Shown: positions 1-11,653, counted from the stretch's first letter. The stretch is DNA of 64,000 bases from Thelephora terrestris (GCA_015956445.1 WIUZ02000017.1:806001-870000), one strand, 5' to 3'. The notes: generated from the sequence alone by a model not told the origin. Translations and numbers: made by a program.

Positions 1-416
1 AAGCCCGACAGTTCTTGTTCTCGCCCCTTTCGATGAGCTCTACGGAGCTATTGATGCCACATGCAAACATCCCGGTCTGATCGTCGTGATTTACTGCGCT
101 TCCACGTTGGTATATGCCAAATGGCGTACCTTGGGGTCGGCGACCATACTCATGGGAGCGTCTGCATCCTTCTCAAGCTCGAACTCGGATAGCAACTCGA
201 GAGAGCTATCTCCATCTAGACGAAACAATTTCTGCAGTTCAATGCTACGTCATACCGTGGACTGTCATGGTAAATTGCCCCACGTACCATCTTGTTCTTG
301 ATTCCTGCTCTACTGGAGCCTCCGCCACCTCCGAGGATTACTTCATTGGCCGAGACAAAAGCGATAGAATATACTGGGAAGCCTTTGAGCGGGTGTGATG
401 TGTGCTTTGCGCGCAT
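1..416 (-). CDS. SEC12: SEC12-like Sar1 guanine-nucleotide exchange factor (5' part, runs off left edge)
   Basis: Partial gene of a WD40 protein of the Sec12/PREB family. Sec12 sits in the ER membrane and loads Sar1 with GTP to start COPII vesicle budding. The start is ATG at 416. Exon 1 (288-416) encodes MRAKHTSHPLKGFPVYSIAF followed by a five-glycine run (ILGGGGGSSRAGIKNK), the usual opening of fungal Sec12 N-terminal blades. Exon 2 (130-231) follows a GTACGT donor and CTGCAG acceptor in phase. Exon 3 starts at 76 (TGMFACGINSS) and continues past base 1. The propeller remainder and the transmembrane anchor lie outside the window, so the membrane topology is not seen here. It is divergent from the NIPA gene with 155 bases between the two starts. 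The identification rests on about 85 residues. Confidence 0.72.
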
Positions 417-571
417 GTTCACAACGTTCAATTCCTATGGGCGATCGGAGGTGGGGACGTGGGAAATAGACTGGAAGTCGCCTTGATGACCACGGCCCGC
501 GTCCACCCACAGGGTTAACGCGCGGTTAACCCCCACTCCCCACCACCAGCCTTCACCTCCAAACCATCACC
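417..571. promoter_or_regulatory. Short divergent intergenic region between SEC12-like and NIPA-like genes
   Basis: Only 155 bases separate the two start codons, so both 5' UTRs and both core promoters must lie here or overlap. It contains a GC-rich stretch with two GGTTAAC-type repeats near 514-532. I see no TATA box. A shared bidirectional promoter is an inference from spacing alone. Confidence 0.4.
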
Positions 572-2642
572 ATGGACGTCCCAATAGGAGACGGCACTGA
601 GATTCAACTCCCAGAGATCGACAAGCGCACAGTTATCGGCGTTTCTGTCGCCATCGCTGGGAACATCCTCATCTCGCTCGCCCTCAATCTCCAGAAACTC
701 GCTCACAGACGGAGGGATTTGGCTGCCGCGCATTTCGATGGACAGAAATCGCAACAGGATAGGGTCGATACCATGAGGCTGCCTCACCCACCGATGGAGA
801 GAGTCAGAGAACTTTCACAGGAAGGCGCGGAAGAGGACCCCGACGATATAGCGGGGGGAGAGTTGGATACAATTCGTGGCCCGCGGCTGGATGCCCTTGA
901 ATCTGAATCAGAGCCTCTTCTTCCTAGGGTTTCGAGCCATGGCTCAACGGGCCGAATCACCACGAAGAAACGTGCATCACTATTCCGCACCTTCTTCCCC
1001 ACGAAGCCACCTTACTCCGCCCGACATCCTCCTGCAATGCCGGCTACTCCGCGACGACAAACACCCGCGCGTCCACCATCGATGTCGCGTTCAAGCAGCA
1101 ATACCACAACGTCCTCGAGCGTCGTATCAAATGGGAACGAGGGCGATTACCTCAAGTCTAAGCTTTGGTGAGACTTATCTACCGCTTCCCGATCTGGATT
1201 TTGACGGGAAGCAGGTGGGCTGGGTTTTTGTTGATGAACGTTGGGGAGCTCGGGAACTTCATTTCATACGCGTTCGCTCCTGCCTCCGTCGTTGCACCCC
1301 TTGGAACCGTGAGTAGGAACCGGAGTCTGCACGATCGCAAAGGCCTAATTCACGCCTAGTCTGCTTTGATCGCCAACTGTTTCTTTGCACCACTCCTACT
1401 GAAGGAACGCTTTCGGAGGGTGAGCGTATGCATGTTTTAAACCACGTGATCTTACTAAATGTGGATTTTAGGTCGAGTTTTTGGGGATATTCATCTCCAT
1501 CGTGGGTGCTGTCACCGTCGTGTTTTCGGCCAACACCTCCGATACACGCTTAGACCGCGATGCTTTGATAGAAGCCATTACACAGCAGCCATTCATCATC
1601 TATTCTATCATCTATGTCGTTGGCGCTTTCATTCTGACAGGGCTATCAGCCAGCCAATGTGCCCGCGATTGGGTCTTTGTGGATGTCGGGCTATGTGCTC
1701 TCTTTGGTGCGGGGCACGTCCTATATAACTTAGAGGGCCTCTTTTCTCATCCGCCACAGGAGGGTTTACCGTGTTGTCCACCAAAGCCTTGTCGACGCTG
1801 CTCACAATGGAATGGATAAAAGTGTTCACAGAATGGATTACTTATCCAATTGTTGCCGTAAGTTTGCTTTATCACTCTATTCATTTCATTCCCCTTAAAC
1901 ACCATCACTTCTAGGTCCTCCTTGGGACAGGAATCGGCCAAATAAGGTATTTAAACCGTGCCTTGATGCGGTTTGACAGCAAGGTAATTGGCTGGCGTGG
2001 AAGTATTGAAGTCCCACTGAAGGTCGGCTAGATCGTTGTCCCCGCACAATTCGTGCTTTTTAACCTATCTGCCATCCTTGGCTCCGCTATCCTCTATGGC
2101 GACTTTAAGGAAGCCAGTTTCCACCAGCTCGTCACCTTCTTTTACGGGTGCGCCGCGACTTTCGGAGGTGTATACTTGATCGCAGTGTCTACCGGTCTGC
2201 AAGAAGAGGAACCTACCGTTAGTGACCCTGAATCGGCCACCGCACCCCCGACGCCAGATGTTCGGTTGGGAACCGTTGGGAGGCGGAGCAGGCACCTTGC
2301 TATGTTGGACACCGTCCGGTCCTCTCCATCATTGCGTAGAAAACTGAGCACGTCCAGCATGGTCGGGTTTTCCCCAGCTCAGGTAGGTTATCCACCTCTC
2401 GAATATTTGATAGGTGTTGACTGGCCCTGTGATAGCGCCTGCTTATCGTGCACTCACCCGTCGATGACGATGACATCCAACCGGGCCCCGATACCCGAAG
2501 ATGGACGATGAGCTGGGGTGATGAAATTCCAGACCGACTCCACACCCCTAGACGCACACCCCTGGCTCAGGATATCCAACTTCCTCCGCAACGCGTTCAT
2601 CAGGACGGCGAGGAGCTCGATAACCTATTCTCCCTACATTGA
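572..2642 (+). CDS. NIPA-family magnesium transporter
   Basis: Multi-pass membrane protein of the NIPA/DUF803 family, which carries Mg2+ in animals and is common in fungi. My eight-exon model is 572-1167, 1215-1308, 1360-1419, 1472-1706, 1760-1857, 1915-1983, 2032-2382 and 2436-2642, giving 569 residues with all phases matching. The first helix is [20 protein letters not shown], followed by the family's QKLAH. A roughly 150-residue low-complexity insert precedes YLKSKLWW, and then the core follows: [55 protein letters not shown] and [19 protein letters not shown]. The C-terminal tail is hydrophilic and ends after an acidic DDDD segment. The long loop after helix 1 is poorly conserved in fungi generally. 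Substrate is inferred from family only. Confidence 0.88.
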
Positions 2643-3092
2643 CAACTGCAGAGCCTCATTTATTAGCGTTGGGTATTCATCCCACATCATGGTTCCTCTA
2701 GACCGTTATGCGCCCGTGCTAATTTTTCGCTACTCGTTGGTTATTTTTCCGTCTGTCGTATGCGCGTAATACCATTTTATACATCAAGTAGGTAACATCC
2801 TGCCGTCACTCTCCTTATAGTATTCAATCCTAGTTCACCATTGGCTTCTTGGTGATCGGTGAAATGGTCGCTTCCTGTTCCTCCGATAGTCATGATCCAT
2901 GAGCCTCGTGCCGCACTGCTCTGGAACGTTCACTCTTCGCCTTGACGTCAAAATTCGGTCAAGTCGGTGTTGTCATCGAACCACAGCGTCTTACACTATA
3001 CCCCCACTCTATCCACCACTCTCGCGTCGCGCGAAGAGTAAATATCTACCAGGCTGGCTCCCAGAACGCAGAAAAACGAACCCGCAACGTTC
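2643..3092. other. Intergenic region, no gene seen
   Basis: About 450 bases between the NIPA stop and the UPF0303 start. It should hold the 3' UTR of the first gene and the promoter of the second. Short ORFs here lack codon bias or domain signal. Confidence 0.6.
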
Positions 3093-4062
3093 ATGTTCCA
3101 TGGTTTCCAACCTATGCAACCTACAGAAACGGAGCTAGCGTCTCAAGCGCTAGCAGAAGAGTCCAACTTTAGGTTTCCCTATTTCTCCGCCAACGACGCG
3201 GTCACGTTGGGCCTGTCACTGAGGAAGAGGTTCAGAGCCTCAACGAGGTACAGCAAAGGCAAGGGTTTGGTCATTTCGGTGCAAACCATCGCTGGTCACA
3301 CGCTGTTCGCTTGCACAGTCGGGGATTTGGGCGGTGTGTCTGGTGTGGGCGATGTGAGCCTGGACAGTTGGGGTGTGTTGGAGGGAATGGTAAATGTCGT
3401 GAAGAGGACAGGTCATTCGAGTTATTACGTGGAGAAGGGGATGAGCGCGATGTCCAAGGGCCAGGCTGGCTTACAGTCTGATTTGAGGGTGTATGGAGGA
3501 GGTTAGTGTGTTCGTCTTTCCGTGTTACTGTCAGCTTTGACGTTGTTTACGCGTCTCGCATGACATTGACAGCATTTCCGATCTGGCTGGAAGTACGCAA
3601 GCACACATCCCCCCTATTTTTGTGTGGAGACGACCTCACATCTGGTATTTCAGAACGCACTATGCTGCCCTATCGCCGTAATTGCCTGTTACTCCGGTTC
3701 AAGCAAGGATGACCATCACGTACGCAGCGTGGGCTTCATGTGCAAAATTATCTTCACTGATACTGGTTGTGATACAGTTGGTCGTAACATCGATCAAGGA
3801 CTTTCTTAAGAGACTCAGGGGTGCGGAGGCGGCCTCAGTCGCATATCCCCCAACAGAAGGAACGTCTGTTCCGCGACAGATTCCAGATCCGAGTATTGTC
3901 GGACAGGAATCCCTCCGCCGGCAGTCTGGAGTAGAATACGCACCGAGGCGTGATTCCGGTTTGCAGGGTTCCGGCCAGGCTGATCATGAATCACAGGAAT
4001 GGGTGACTGAACAACGGTCGGGCCTTGATTATTCGTCCGATGAGGAGCAGGGGAGGCAGTAG
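3093..4062 (+). CDS. UPF0303 / YBR137W-like (DUF336) protein
   Basis: Four exons (3093-3501, 3573-3592, 3654-3719, 3778-4062) give 259 residues. The second exon is a 20-base micro-exon whose phase fits on both sides. The first 170 residues match the UPF0303 fold related to heme-degrading HbpS/GlcG proteins: LGLSLRKRF, GLVISVQTIAGHTLFACTVGD, LDSWGVLEGMVNVVKRTGHSS, a GGAFPIW turn, CCPIAVIACYSGSSKDDHH, then VVTSIKDFL. Yeast YBR137W belongs to this family and has been tied to the GET tail-anchored protein pathway. The last roughly 80 residues are an acidic, disordered tail that yeast lacks. It converges on RIM1 with 89 bases between the stops. Confidence 0.8.
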
Positions 4063-4151
4063 TAGATTAGGGGTGTGCGATATGGATATTAACAAGACGT
4101 CGCGCTTCAATTTGCCTCGCGAATCGAAGCATAAGATATCATAAGTTAGAA

Positions 4152-4827
4152 TTAGTGTTCCTCCTCTCCCTTGTGTTCACTGGGATACTTGAGGACACGG
4201 ATGTTTTCTGAGGTACAGTTCATTTGAGCCATTGGTCAATATAAAGGAGCTGAGGGCCTACCGTGTCTCAGGAAGATCTGACGTTGAGCATTTGGGCTCC
4301 CAGCCTGGGCATCTGGGTCAGCTTCTCGGAGTTCATAGCCAGCTTCGACATAGACGTGAGCACCCTTGGGAATGGTGCGCAGGTATGTGTTTGAGGTGGT
4401 GCTGAAAGAGAAGATGGTGTGCCATGAAGTGGTGTGAGAAGGTCGCGCTGCGTTCCGTGGTTTATGAGGGATCCTTCGGCTGCTAAAATGAGGCAGAACA
4501 CTTACTGCCGTCGGCGTTAGGGGAGACAGGGGGGTAGTTATTAGTGGCCACGGTGTATCTGGGCAATTCATGAGTGTACAGAAGGAGCAGTAGAATTGAA
4601 CGTCAGGACTCACGTTACATATTCCTTGTCTGTCTTGGTTGTACGTGTCTCTGGGGCTTTACCCAGCCGCCCAATGAGGGTGAGCTTTGCCAGGTCAGAC
4701 GCTGAGGGCCGTGACGAGGAGAAGGCCTGCAAGTTATGAAGTGTTAAACAGTGTAACGGAGGCTGAAATTTTGACGTACACGCGACCCGACGCGCAGGGC
4801 AAGAGAGGAACGGGAGATTAACATCAT
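4152..4827 (-). CDS. RIM1: Mitochondrial single-stranded DNA-binding protein
   Basis: Five exons on the minus strand (4780-4827, 4614-4726, 4506-4558, 4262-4447, 4152-4207) give 151 residues with all phases closed. Exon 1 encodes a 16-residue Arg/Ser presequence (MMLISRSSLALRVGSR) joined to AFSSSRPSA, a typical mitochondrial leader. The OB fold follows: DLAKLTLIGRLGKAPE, KEYVTYTVATNNY, DGTRPSHTTSWHT, NTYLRTIPKGAHVYVEAGYE and RQIFLRHENIRVLKYP. Rim1/SSB coats single-stranded mtDNA during replication. The third intron has an acceptor (AACGCAG) inside an otherwise open frame; using it restores the conserved DGTRP-TTSWH stretch, which settles the model. A longer overlapping ORF runs upstream of 4827 but lacks a presequence. 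Confidence 0.9.
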
Positions 4828-4949
4828 AGAATTGAGAGTCTGAGGGTGAGGTTCCGCACGCGATGTGATCGAGGCGCTCCCTCCCTGTTGTGGAACTTCC
4901 CTCACTCAACGACTACACAAAACATTCTTTGGTTTGGAAAGCGACCCCA

Positions 4950-7430
4950 ATGTCACGACATAGACTAGTCCGCAATCTTGATTACAACGGTCAGCATGAA
5001 GACCTTCTAAGGCTTATCACACTAAAGCTCAACCGATCTCCCATGGTCAACTCCTAGCTGAACTCGAGGATTATGATGGTTTTTCAGACAGCCAAGAGGA
5101 AATGACAGAGGAGCAACATGGTACGCTTCGTCACTGTCTACGTGAACTTCCCCCACCCCTTATCCTCTTACAGCACAAATGATTGATGGCTTGGAACAAG
5201 TGCGCAATATGCTGGGTGATCAAGAGCAGTCAGGGTGCACCGACCAAGCCATCAGGGATGCTCTGTGGGAGTTCTTTTTTGACGTGGAGAAAAGCGTTGT
5301 TTGGCTGTTAGGTCCGTCCTATCCCCTGCATCCAAGTTGCGTGCACTGACGCCGTTATCGCCCAGAGGAGAAACAAAAGCGAGAGGCGGCTAAGGAACGA
5401 AAGGGTGAGTTGTGTTGATATCGTTTCCCCCACTTTCCCCGTCATCCCCCTTCGTCATATGTTCGGATATGTGTTTGGGCATCAGCTATGCTGTCAGATT
5501 GATGGCAGAGAAGGTGCATATCTTTCCAATTTTCCCCCACCCATCTTGTCGCATTTCCTCCCTCCCAACGCTTGCGACCTGTCACTGACATACTTCTTTC
5601 TTGCGATGATAGATGCAGACGGAAAACCTCTACCGCCTTTACCCCCACCCGATCGCGGGGATCTCCAATACGGTCCAACGGGTATCGTTCCACCTATGTC
5701 GGTGCCTGCGCCGATGCACCATCCAGATTATGACGAGTACGCGGACGATGGAGAATATTACCACCCCGACGACTACGGTTCCGTGGATTACGGATTGGAG
5801 GGCAATCGACTAAGCACTATCAGCGAGGTGACGGAGAGGTCGGAATACCCGAAACACTATCCCTCTGCCAGGCAAGTCGTCTACCGTGACTCGATATCAT
5901 CTAATACAGAATACGGGGCTTTTCGAGGTATGTGTCGCTGCCTGTGCATTAGGAAGTGTGTTCACATCCTTGACTAAAGAATCGCGGTTCACTGCAACCC
6001 CCCTTGTATCTGCGCCCCCTCTACCTCAGGATCACGACTCGGAGTCATCATTATCCACCCCGAGGCAGCGGAACGCCTTGGGGCTGGAGATGCAGACAAA
6101 GTATGATCACCCCTCTTCCCCGCAATTGCATCACCACCAGCATTACGACCAGCGCGAAAACTGTCCCCCCTCTCCCGCTACCACGGAGTCTACAATCCCC
6201 CCTCCGCCAATAGAGAAGAGCGTTGCAGGTACTCCGAGAAAATCGAGACTAACGGAACTCGCCGATTCGAGGTCCACTATGTACAGTGCGAAGAGCTTCC
6301 AGACCTTGAGTTCCCGGTCATTCGCGGTTGACAGTGCCTCCATCCTCACATACCCTATTCTCCGTCCCTCCCCAGCTTCCCGTCTATCTCTCAGCTCTGA
6401 TTTCGCGCCTTCCGAGGCTTCTACGTCGGATTCCTCTCACATACGGCGCGCAGTTGATGCAGCGATAGAACAAGAGCGTTTGGACCAGTTCCAGGCTAAG
6501 CCTGAGGGAGACCCCGAACGGTCAACGGGCAGATCGACAGATGACGGGTCGTCTACTGCTACGGAAACTCCCCGCCCGATTTCCCAGAAACAGAGCTCTC
6601 GCGGTCCATCCAAACTCGCGCTGCTAGCACAGTCAAAGGCGAAACAAAACCCGGAGACAATCGTTTCTTGGGTACGACCGCCGTCCGCGTCTACGCGCAG
6701 ATCTCGGGTGATAGAGGCTTCGGAACACAACGTCCGCACCAAGTTTGTTACTCCCATCGGAAACGGGCCTACTGCGACGACTGCGATTACGACTTCTTAC
6801 CAATCCTTGGGCAATCTCATGTCTCGAGGCGGCTCTGGCTTGCCGCCTTCGTTTCCACCTCCGACCGACGAATCGAGGTCGTCCCCTTCCCCCGTTTCCA
6901 CAACGCACACACAGCCTCGACCGAAGTCGACTCATTCACAGAGGCCTCCTTCAGTCAGTAAATCTACATCTTCGTCTACCCCTTCCAGGCCTTCGAAACT
7001 CGCAATGAAGATTAAACAGGCCCAGCAGAGTGGAATCCCCGAGGCAGATGTCATAGAGGACATGGGGGATCATGTCAAGCCAATATTCCTCCCGACCGGA
7101 GAGCCTAATGCTACGCCATCCCCCTTCGCGTCCGTTCTCCTTGACGAGGACGAGTCTGGGAAGAAGTCACGTCGGAAAAAGGACTCAGTCCGTAAATCAC
7201 GCCGCGACAATGGAGATGCACCCTCATTGCAGACGACCGATCATACCACGAACCCACCAGCATTCGCTTTCGACGTCCCGAGTCCGGACGACGTCGTTTT
7301 CAACGCCAGGAGGGGCACATCACTCTCACACCAAGCTGATTCCCGTACTAAATCTGGCTCCTCAGCTACATCCCGTTCATCATCCCACACCGCCTCTTCC
7401 CACCCCAAGCGTGTTTCATCTGCAGCGTGA
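4950..7430 (+). CDS. Putative SKI7-like isoform of the HBS1 gene (alternative terminal exon 5980-7430)
   Basis: Exons 1-5 of HBS1 can splice through the same GTATGT donor at 5928 into a 1,451-base exon at 5980, open to a TGA at 7428-7430. The product is 681 residues: the Hbs1 N-terminal domain plus a Ser/Pro-rich disordered tail with no GTPase. Two short repeated motifs stand out (PSKLALLAQSKA and PSKLAMKIKQAQQ). Skipping this exon joins exon 5 to 7608 in the same phase, so both products are in frame. In many eukaryotes Hbs1 and the exosome-Ski adaptor Ski7 come from one alternatively spliced gene (HBS1L isoform 3 in humans, Lachancea kluyveri among yeasts). The architecture here fits that, but no transcript evidence is available. 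Confidence 0.6.
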
Positions 7431-9631
7431 CAAACTTGTGCTGATAACTGTTCCCTTTTTTTCTGCTTCTGTTTCTGGTTGATGTGCCAATTTGCTGTTG
7501 CATGTCTGTCCCCCTCGCGATCATACATCGCTGTGCTACCAATTTCAATGTCGTTCGTTCTCGATTTTTCTCCTATCTGTCGTTTGACCACGTCCCTGTT
7601 GCGACAGCCACTGCGGAGCGCGAGAAAGCTAAGAAAGCAGCCCAGCGATCCACTCAGAGCTCGAGGATAGGGACCCCACCCGTGACGCCCAAGAAGAAGA
7701 AAGGAAGTATCACTGCGGGGGGAGTTGGGTCACCTCTGATGTCTGGGGCTTCGACTCCTGTTCGCCGCCCTCTGGGAGCCGAGAAACCGGACCAACAGCT
7801 ATTGGATTTTGTTGGACTGAATTTACAGGTTGAAGAGTCACAGATTGTGGAAGAACCACCAAGGGTTTCGCTTGCACGAGAGAAACTTTTGGAAGAAGTG
7901 ACCAGGGCCTTGCAGATTGGTGTGGATAACGGAAAGAAGGGCGTAAATTTGGTTGTTATAGGTAACGTATTGACAATCACAGGGGCATCTTCGATTTATG
8001 CTCACAGGGCCATTTTAGGTCACGTCGATGCCGGAAAGTCGACCTTAATGGGGAGAATGCTCTACGAACTCGGAAAGGTTGAAGAGAAAGAACGGCTTGC
8101 AAATGAACGTGCGAGTGGGAAAATGGGTAAGAGCAGCTTCAGCTGGGCGTGGCAGATGGACGGGACGGCCGAGGAACGACAAAGGTACTGTTTTGCTTTC
8201 GGACATAAACGAGTGCTAACCTCATATCGCGTAGGGGAGTTACTATGGACATTGCTCTCAACTCATTTTCCACCCCGCATCGACTTGTAACAATTCTCGA
8301 CGCGCCTGGGCACAGAGATTTTATTCCAAACATGATTTCGGGTGCTTCGCAAGCGGATTGCGCTTTACTCGTCGTCGATGCGTCTACGGGAGAGTTCGAG
8401 GCGGGCTTCGATAGAGGAGGGCAGACGCGCGAACATCTTGTGCTGGTTAGGAGCTTGGGGGTTTCTCAGGTCGTCGTGGCTGTGAACAAGTTGGACGTGG
8501 TCGGGTGGGACCGGTCACGGTATAAGGAGATCGTGGACGCGCTAAAACCGTTTTTGCTTCAGACTGGGTTCCAGAACTCGAAAATCAAGTTTGCTCCCGT
8601 CGCTGCGATGGTTGGGGTGAATTTGATCGACAGAGACGGACCCGATGGAGCTGAGTTGAGGAAGTGGTACCAGGGACCGACCTTGATTGCCTTGTTAGGT
8701 ACGCGGTTGCACTTGAGTACCTTCAGCGATTTGACCCTTCGTATCCTGATAGATCGACTCGAACCCCCTGCCCGGGACATTACCTCACCCTTCCGGTTCC
8801 CGATTTCGAACGTCTTCAAGGGTTCTGGATCCGCCACTGGCGTTACGGGGCGTGTGTGCTCAGGTGCCGTTCAAACCGGGGAGAAACTGAGGATCGTACC
8901 GGGAGATGAATACGGTATCATAAAAAGTTGGGCAATCTCTATGTCACAGAGTCGGTGCTGTGGCTGAATACTCTGACTAGTGATTTCGTATGACGGGGAT
9001 AACATCCCTTGGGCAGCGGCTGGGCAAACTGTTACTTTGTACATGACGGCCGTCGACCCGATTCATTTGAACGTGGGGAGCATATTGTGCTCGCCGACAT
9101 CGGTGGTACCTCTTGCGACGGTTTTCACGGCGACAATCATCGTGTTCGATATCACGATGCCGATAACAGCTGGGACGTCGGTACGCCTCAATTTCTCCAA
9201 ATGACCAGTCAACTACTTCAGAATTAACGATCCTTTCGGATGTCTCGTTTCTCCTCTTACCCTAGGTCGAGTTGTTCCACCACTCGCAAGATACACCCGC
9301 TTACGTGTCAAAGCTCTTGTCAACGGTCGACCGTTCGACGGGGAAAGTGAAGAAATCCCCGAGGGTGCTAACCAAGGGCCTTTCGGCGGACGTTCAGATC
9401 ACCCTCCGCTCTGCAGGGGGCACCGGAAAGGCGTACTCGGTGCCCCTTGAGACATTCAAGACCAACAAAGAAATGGGAAGGGTTTTGATTAGGAGGGGCG
9501 GTGAAACCATTGCCGCCGGTAGGTGGCATTTCTTAGTCTTACTGCCGTGGCCTTTGTCCCACGGTGGGAAGAGGGATGACGCGTGCCTGACCTAATTCAC
9601 CGCAGGCATTGTGCTATCCATTGATGGCTAG
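4950..9631 (+). CDS. HBS1: HBS1, translational GTPase of ribosome rescue (No-Go decay)
   Basis: Hbs1 pairs with Dom34/Pelota to split stalled ribosomes. Exons for the Hbs1 form are 4950-4989, 5058-5120, 5174-5311, 5366-5404, 5613-5927, 7608-7961, 8019-8184, 8235-8698, 8753-8914, 8981-9180, 9266-9518 and 9606-9631, giving 739 residues with every phase matching. The N-terminal Hbs1 domain is seen at roughly residues 30-100 (MIDGLEQVRNMLGDQ, AIRDALWEFFFDVEKSVVWLL). The eEF1A-like GTPase shows GHVDAGKST (P-loop), QRGVTMD (switch I), DAPGH (switch II) and NKLD, followed by two beta-barrel domains and the C-terminal GIVLSIDG. A long extra exon (5980-7430) lies between exons 5 and 6; see the separate entry. 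If it were spliced in, it would add 477 codons through a poor GTGTTT donor. Confidence 0.92.
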
Positions 9632-10094
9632 GATCACAAATTGGCCCAGTTTCGTTTGGTCCGTGGTCAGCTGTTGCGCCTGACTTGGAAGAAAAAGAGG
9701 CCATGATGTAGAGGGACTCGCCATCTGTATTGTGGGTGGTAGTAGTCACGACGGGGGAGGGTTGCGCTTTATGTACAAGAAAGAGTGAAATAGAGGGACG
9801 GGAGAGAACTAGGAGACTCGGACAAATAACTAATCAACACAGAGATCATATACAGGAAGTAGCACAGATAGGAGCAATGGGGGGGGGGGGGGGGGGGGTG
9901 TCTCTATCGACAACCTACAAAGAAATCGCAGCGTAAATGCGAGAACCAAGAGATGGAAAGCAAAGCAGTCTATGTGAGGGAAAGCCAACAGGTGACGAGC
10001 GGGGAGATGATAGCAGGAGGGAGATTTGAGGCAAAGAAGGATCGAGAAGCGGAGGAAGGCGCAGGGTGTGGGCGTCCAAGTGGCGTCGTAGGGT
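9632..10094. other. Convergent 3' intergenic region with a G20 tract
   Basis: About 460 bases between the HBS1 stop and the CRP1-like stop. It holds both 3' ends and an uninterrupted run of 20 G at 9879-9898. No coding signal is seen. Confidence 0.7.
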
Positions 10095-11395
10095 TTAGTC
10101 ATGGGACTTTTCCCTGTGGTGCTCCTTGTCCTTCTCATGAGTGAAGATGTGTTTGACTTTGTGAATAAAGCTATCCCTCTTCTTCTTGAAGCTGCTTTTC
10201 CTGGAGAGGGTATTACTCGGACTCGAAGTGGGAGAAGAAGATGTTGACCCAGGGAAATATGGCCTCTTCGGTGTTGTTGGTGGGGAGGGCAACTGAGGAG
10301 GGGTTGCTGGGATAGCCGGTGGAGTGTGAGTCTTATCTTTTACAGGAGTAGGTGGAGGCTGTTGAACTGGCTCCTCTACACTGGCGATACGGTTTGTAGT
10401 CTCATCGAGCTGTTTGACCTCAGGTTTGAGTTCCTTTTTCTCTTCTTCCTTCTTCTCGACGGAGAGGGTGTTGGAAGAGGACGTGCCAGTCGAAGCCTTC
10501 CTCGGGTTGTTGATCGGGAGAGCGTGGGTAGAGGGAGTATCAATGTGCTTTGGAAGCTCGACAACCGGAGGCTGCTTTTCGACCACATTTGGATCGTTTA
10601 CTGGGACGATGACGAATGGTGACTTAAGGTTCGGAGGCGTGGGCAGAACGGCAGGGATAACTTCCGAAGGGGCCACCTTGTGGGTCTAGATAAGGGTGTC
10701 AGTGTATCAAGCAACGATAAGGAGAAAACATACCTTAGCAGGAGGCGTATCTACAGGTTTAGTGTCGTTAACCAGAGCAACGGGAACAGGCGGGGCTGGA
10801 GGAGAGGGCTCCTTCTTTTCGACGACGGGGGTTTTGTCCTTGACAGGCTGTTCGGGTTCAGCGGGGACTTTGACGCTACCCTTGTCAGTCGGCTTGAGAG
10901 TGGGAGCAGGAACTTGTTTTTCTTTCTCTTTCACCGGGACGGGGGCGATCACTGGTTCTCGTGCGGCGGGTGGGTCGTAACGGGGCGTGTCGAGTTCTTT
11001 AGGTTTCGTGGGGGCATGATATACGTTATTAACGTTTCCTCTCCAGTCGGCCTCAGTGGGCGCTTGGTCGATAGTGGCCCAACTGCCATCGATGACGAAT
11101 TTGTACAAGACCTTTTCTTCCCAGGGAACTTTGACAGTGGCAGAGAACCCAGTCGGACCCTTATTCATCCGAACGGAACGAGACCACTATTGGAAAAAAG
11201 AAAACGGGTGCTCAGGTATTTGCAAAGCGGTCGGGGGTTGTGCGGGCGTACCTGATCAAAGCTTCCGGTCACAATGGCCTCCTTGGCGTTGTATGGCCTG
11301 CAAAGAGAGGAAAAGGTTGGCCAGGGAGCAGGCGGAGGGGGGAGGGAGGCAAAGCGGACTCACCATTTGAAAACCACCTCGTGCAAATCGCTCAT
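10095..11395 (-). CDS. CRP1/MDG1-like protein with AMPK-type glycogen-binding domain (CBM48)
   Basis: Four exons (11364-11395, 11252-11297, 10734-11186, 10095-10685) give 373 residues. The first roughly 90 residues form a CBM48/AMPK-beta glycogen-binding domain: MSDLHEVVFKWPYNAKEAIV, TGSFDQWSRSVRM, GFSATVKVPWEEKVLYKFVIDG and WRGNVNNVYH. In yeast this domain heads Crp1 and Mdg1, linked to cruciform DNA binding and pheromone signalling. The remaining 280 residues are Pro/Lys/Glu-rich and disordered, ending in a basic stretch (KKKRDSFIHKVKHIFTHEK). The function in this organism is unknown. Long ORFs on the opposite strand are antisense shadows of the proline-rich part. Confidence 0.82.
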
Positions 11396-11653
11396 GGCTT
11401 AATGTTACGAAAGCTTTGGGATTTTAGAAGACTGCGAGGGTGTCAGCAGGTTCTTGAAGGTGGAAAAGAAGAGACGTACACTGATCGAGGGGTTTTGTGG
11501 GAGAGAGACCTGCTCAGAGGATGGGGAAGGAGGAAGAAAAGTGAGAGGGAAGCAATTGGGTTAAGAAGGAAGTAAAGCGGGTCGGAACACGCGACCGCCG
11601 CATTTTGTAGCCAAGTCTAGAATTTCATCCGACCTCGCTAGCTTCGCTTACTC

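Noticed and set aside
4610-4909. 99-codon minus ORF starting at 4909 as the RIM1 N-terminus
   Set aside because: Reading through the first intron gives a non-mitochondrial leader; splicing 4780/4726 gives a typical presequence and restores AFSSSRP.
7427-7607. Donor at 7427 (GTGACA) joining the large HBS1 exon to 7608
   Set aside because: The phase is wrong and leads to a stop within a few codons.
10326-11370. Several plus-strand ORFs of 90-190 codons opposite the CRP1-like gene
   Set aside because: They are antisense shadows of Pro/Lys-rich exons with no domain, and the minus-strand model explains the frame and splice sites fully.
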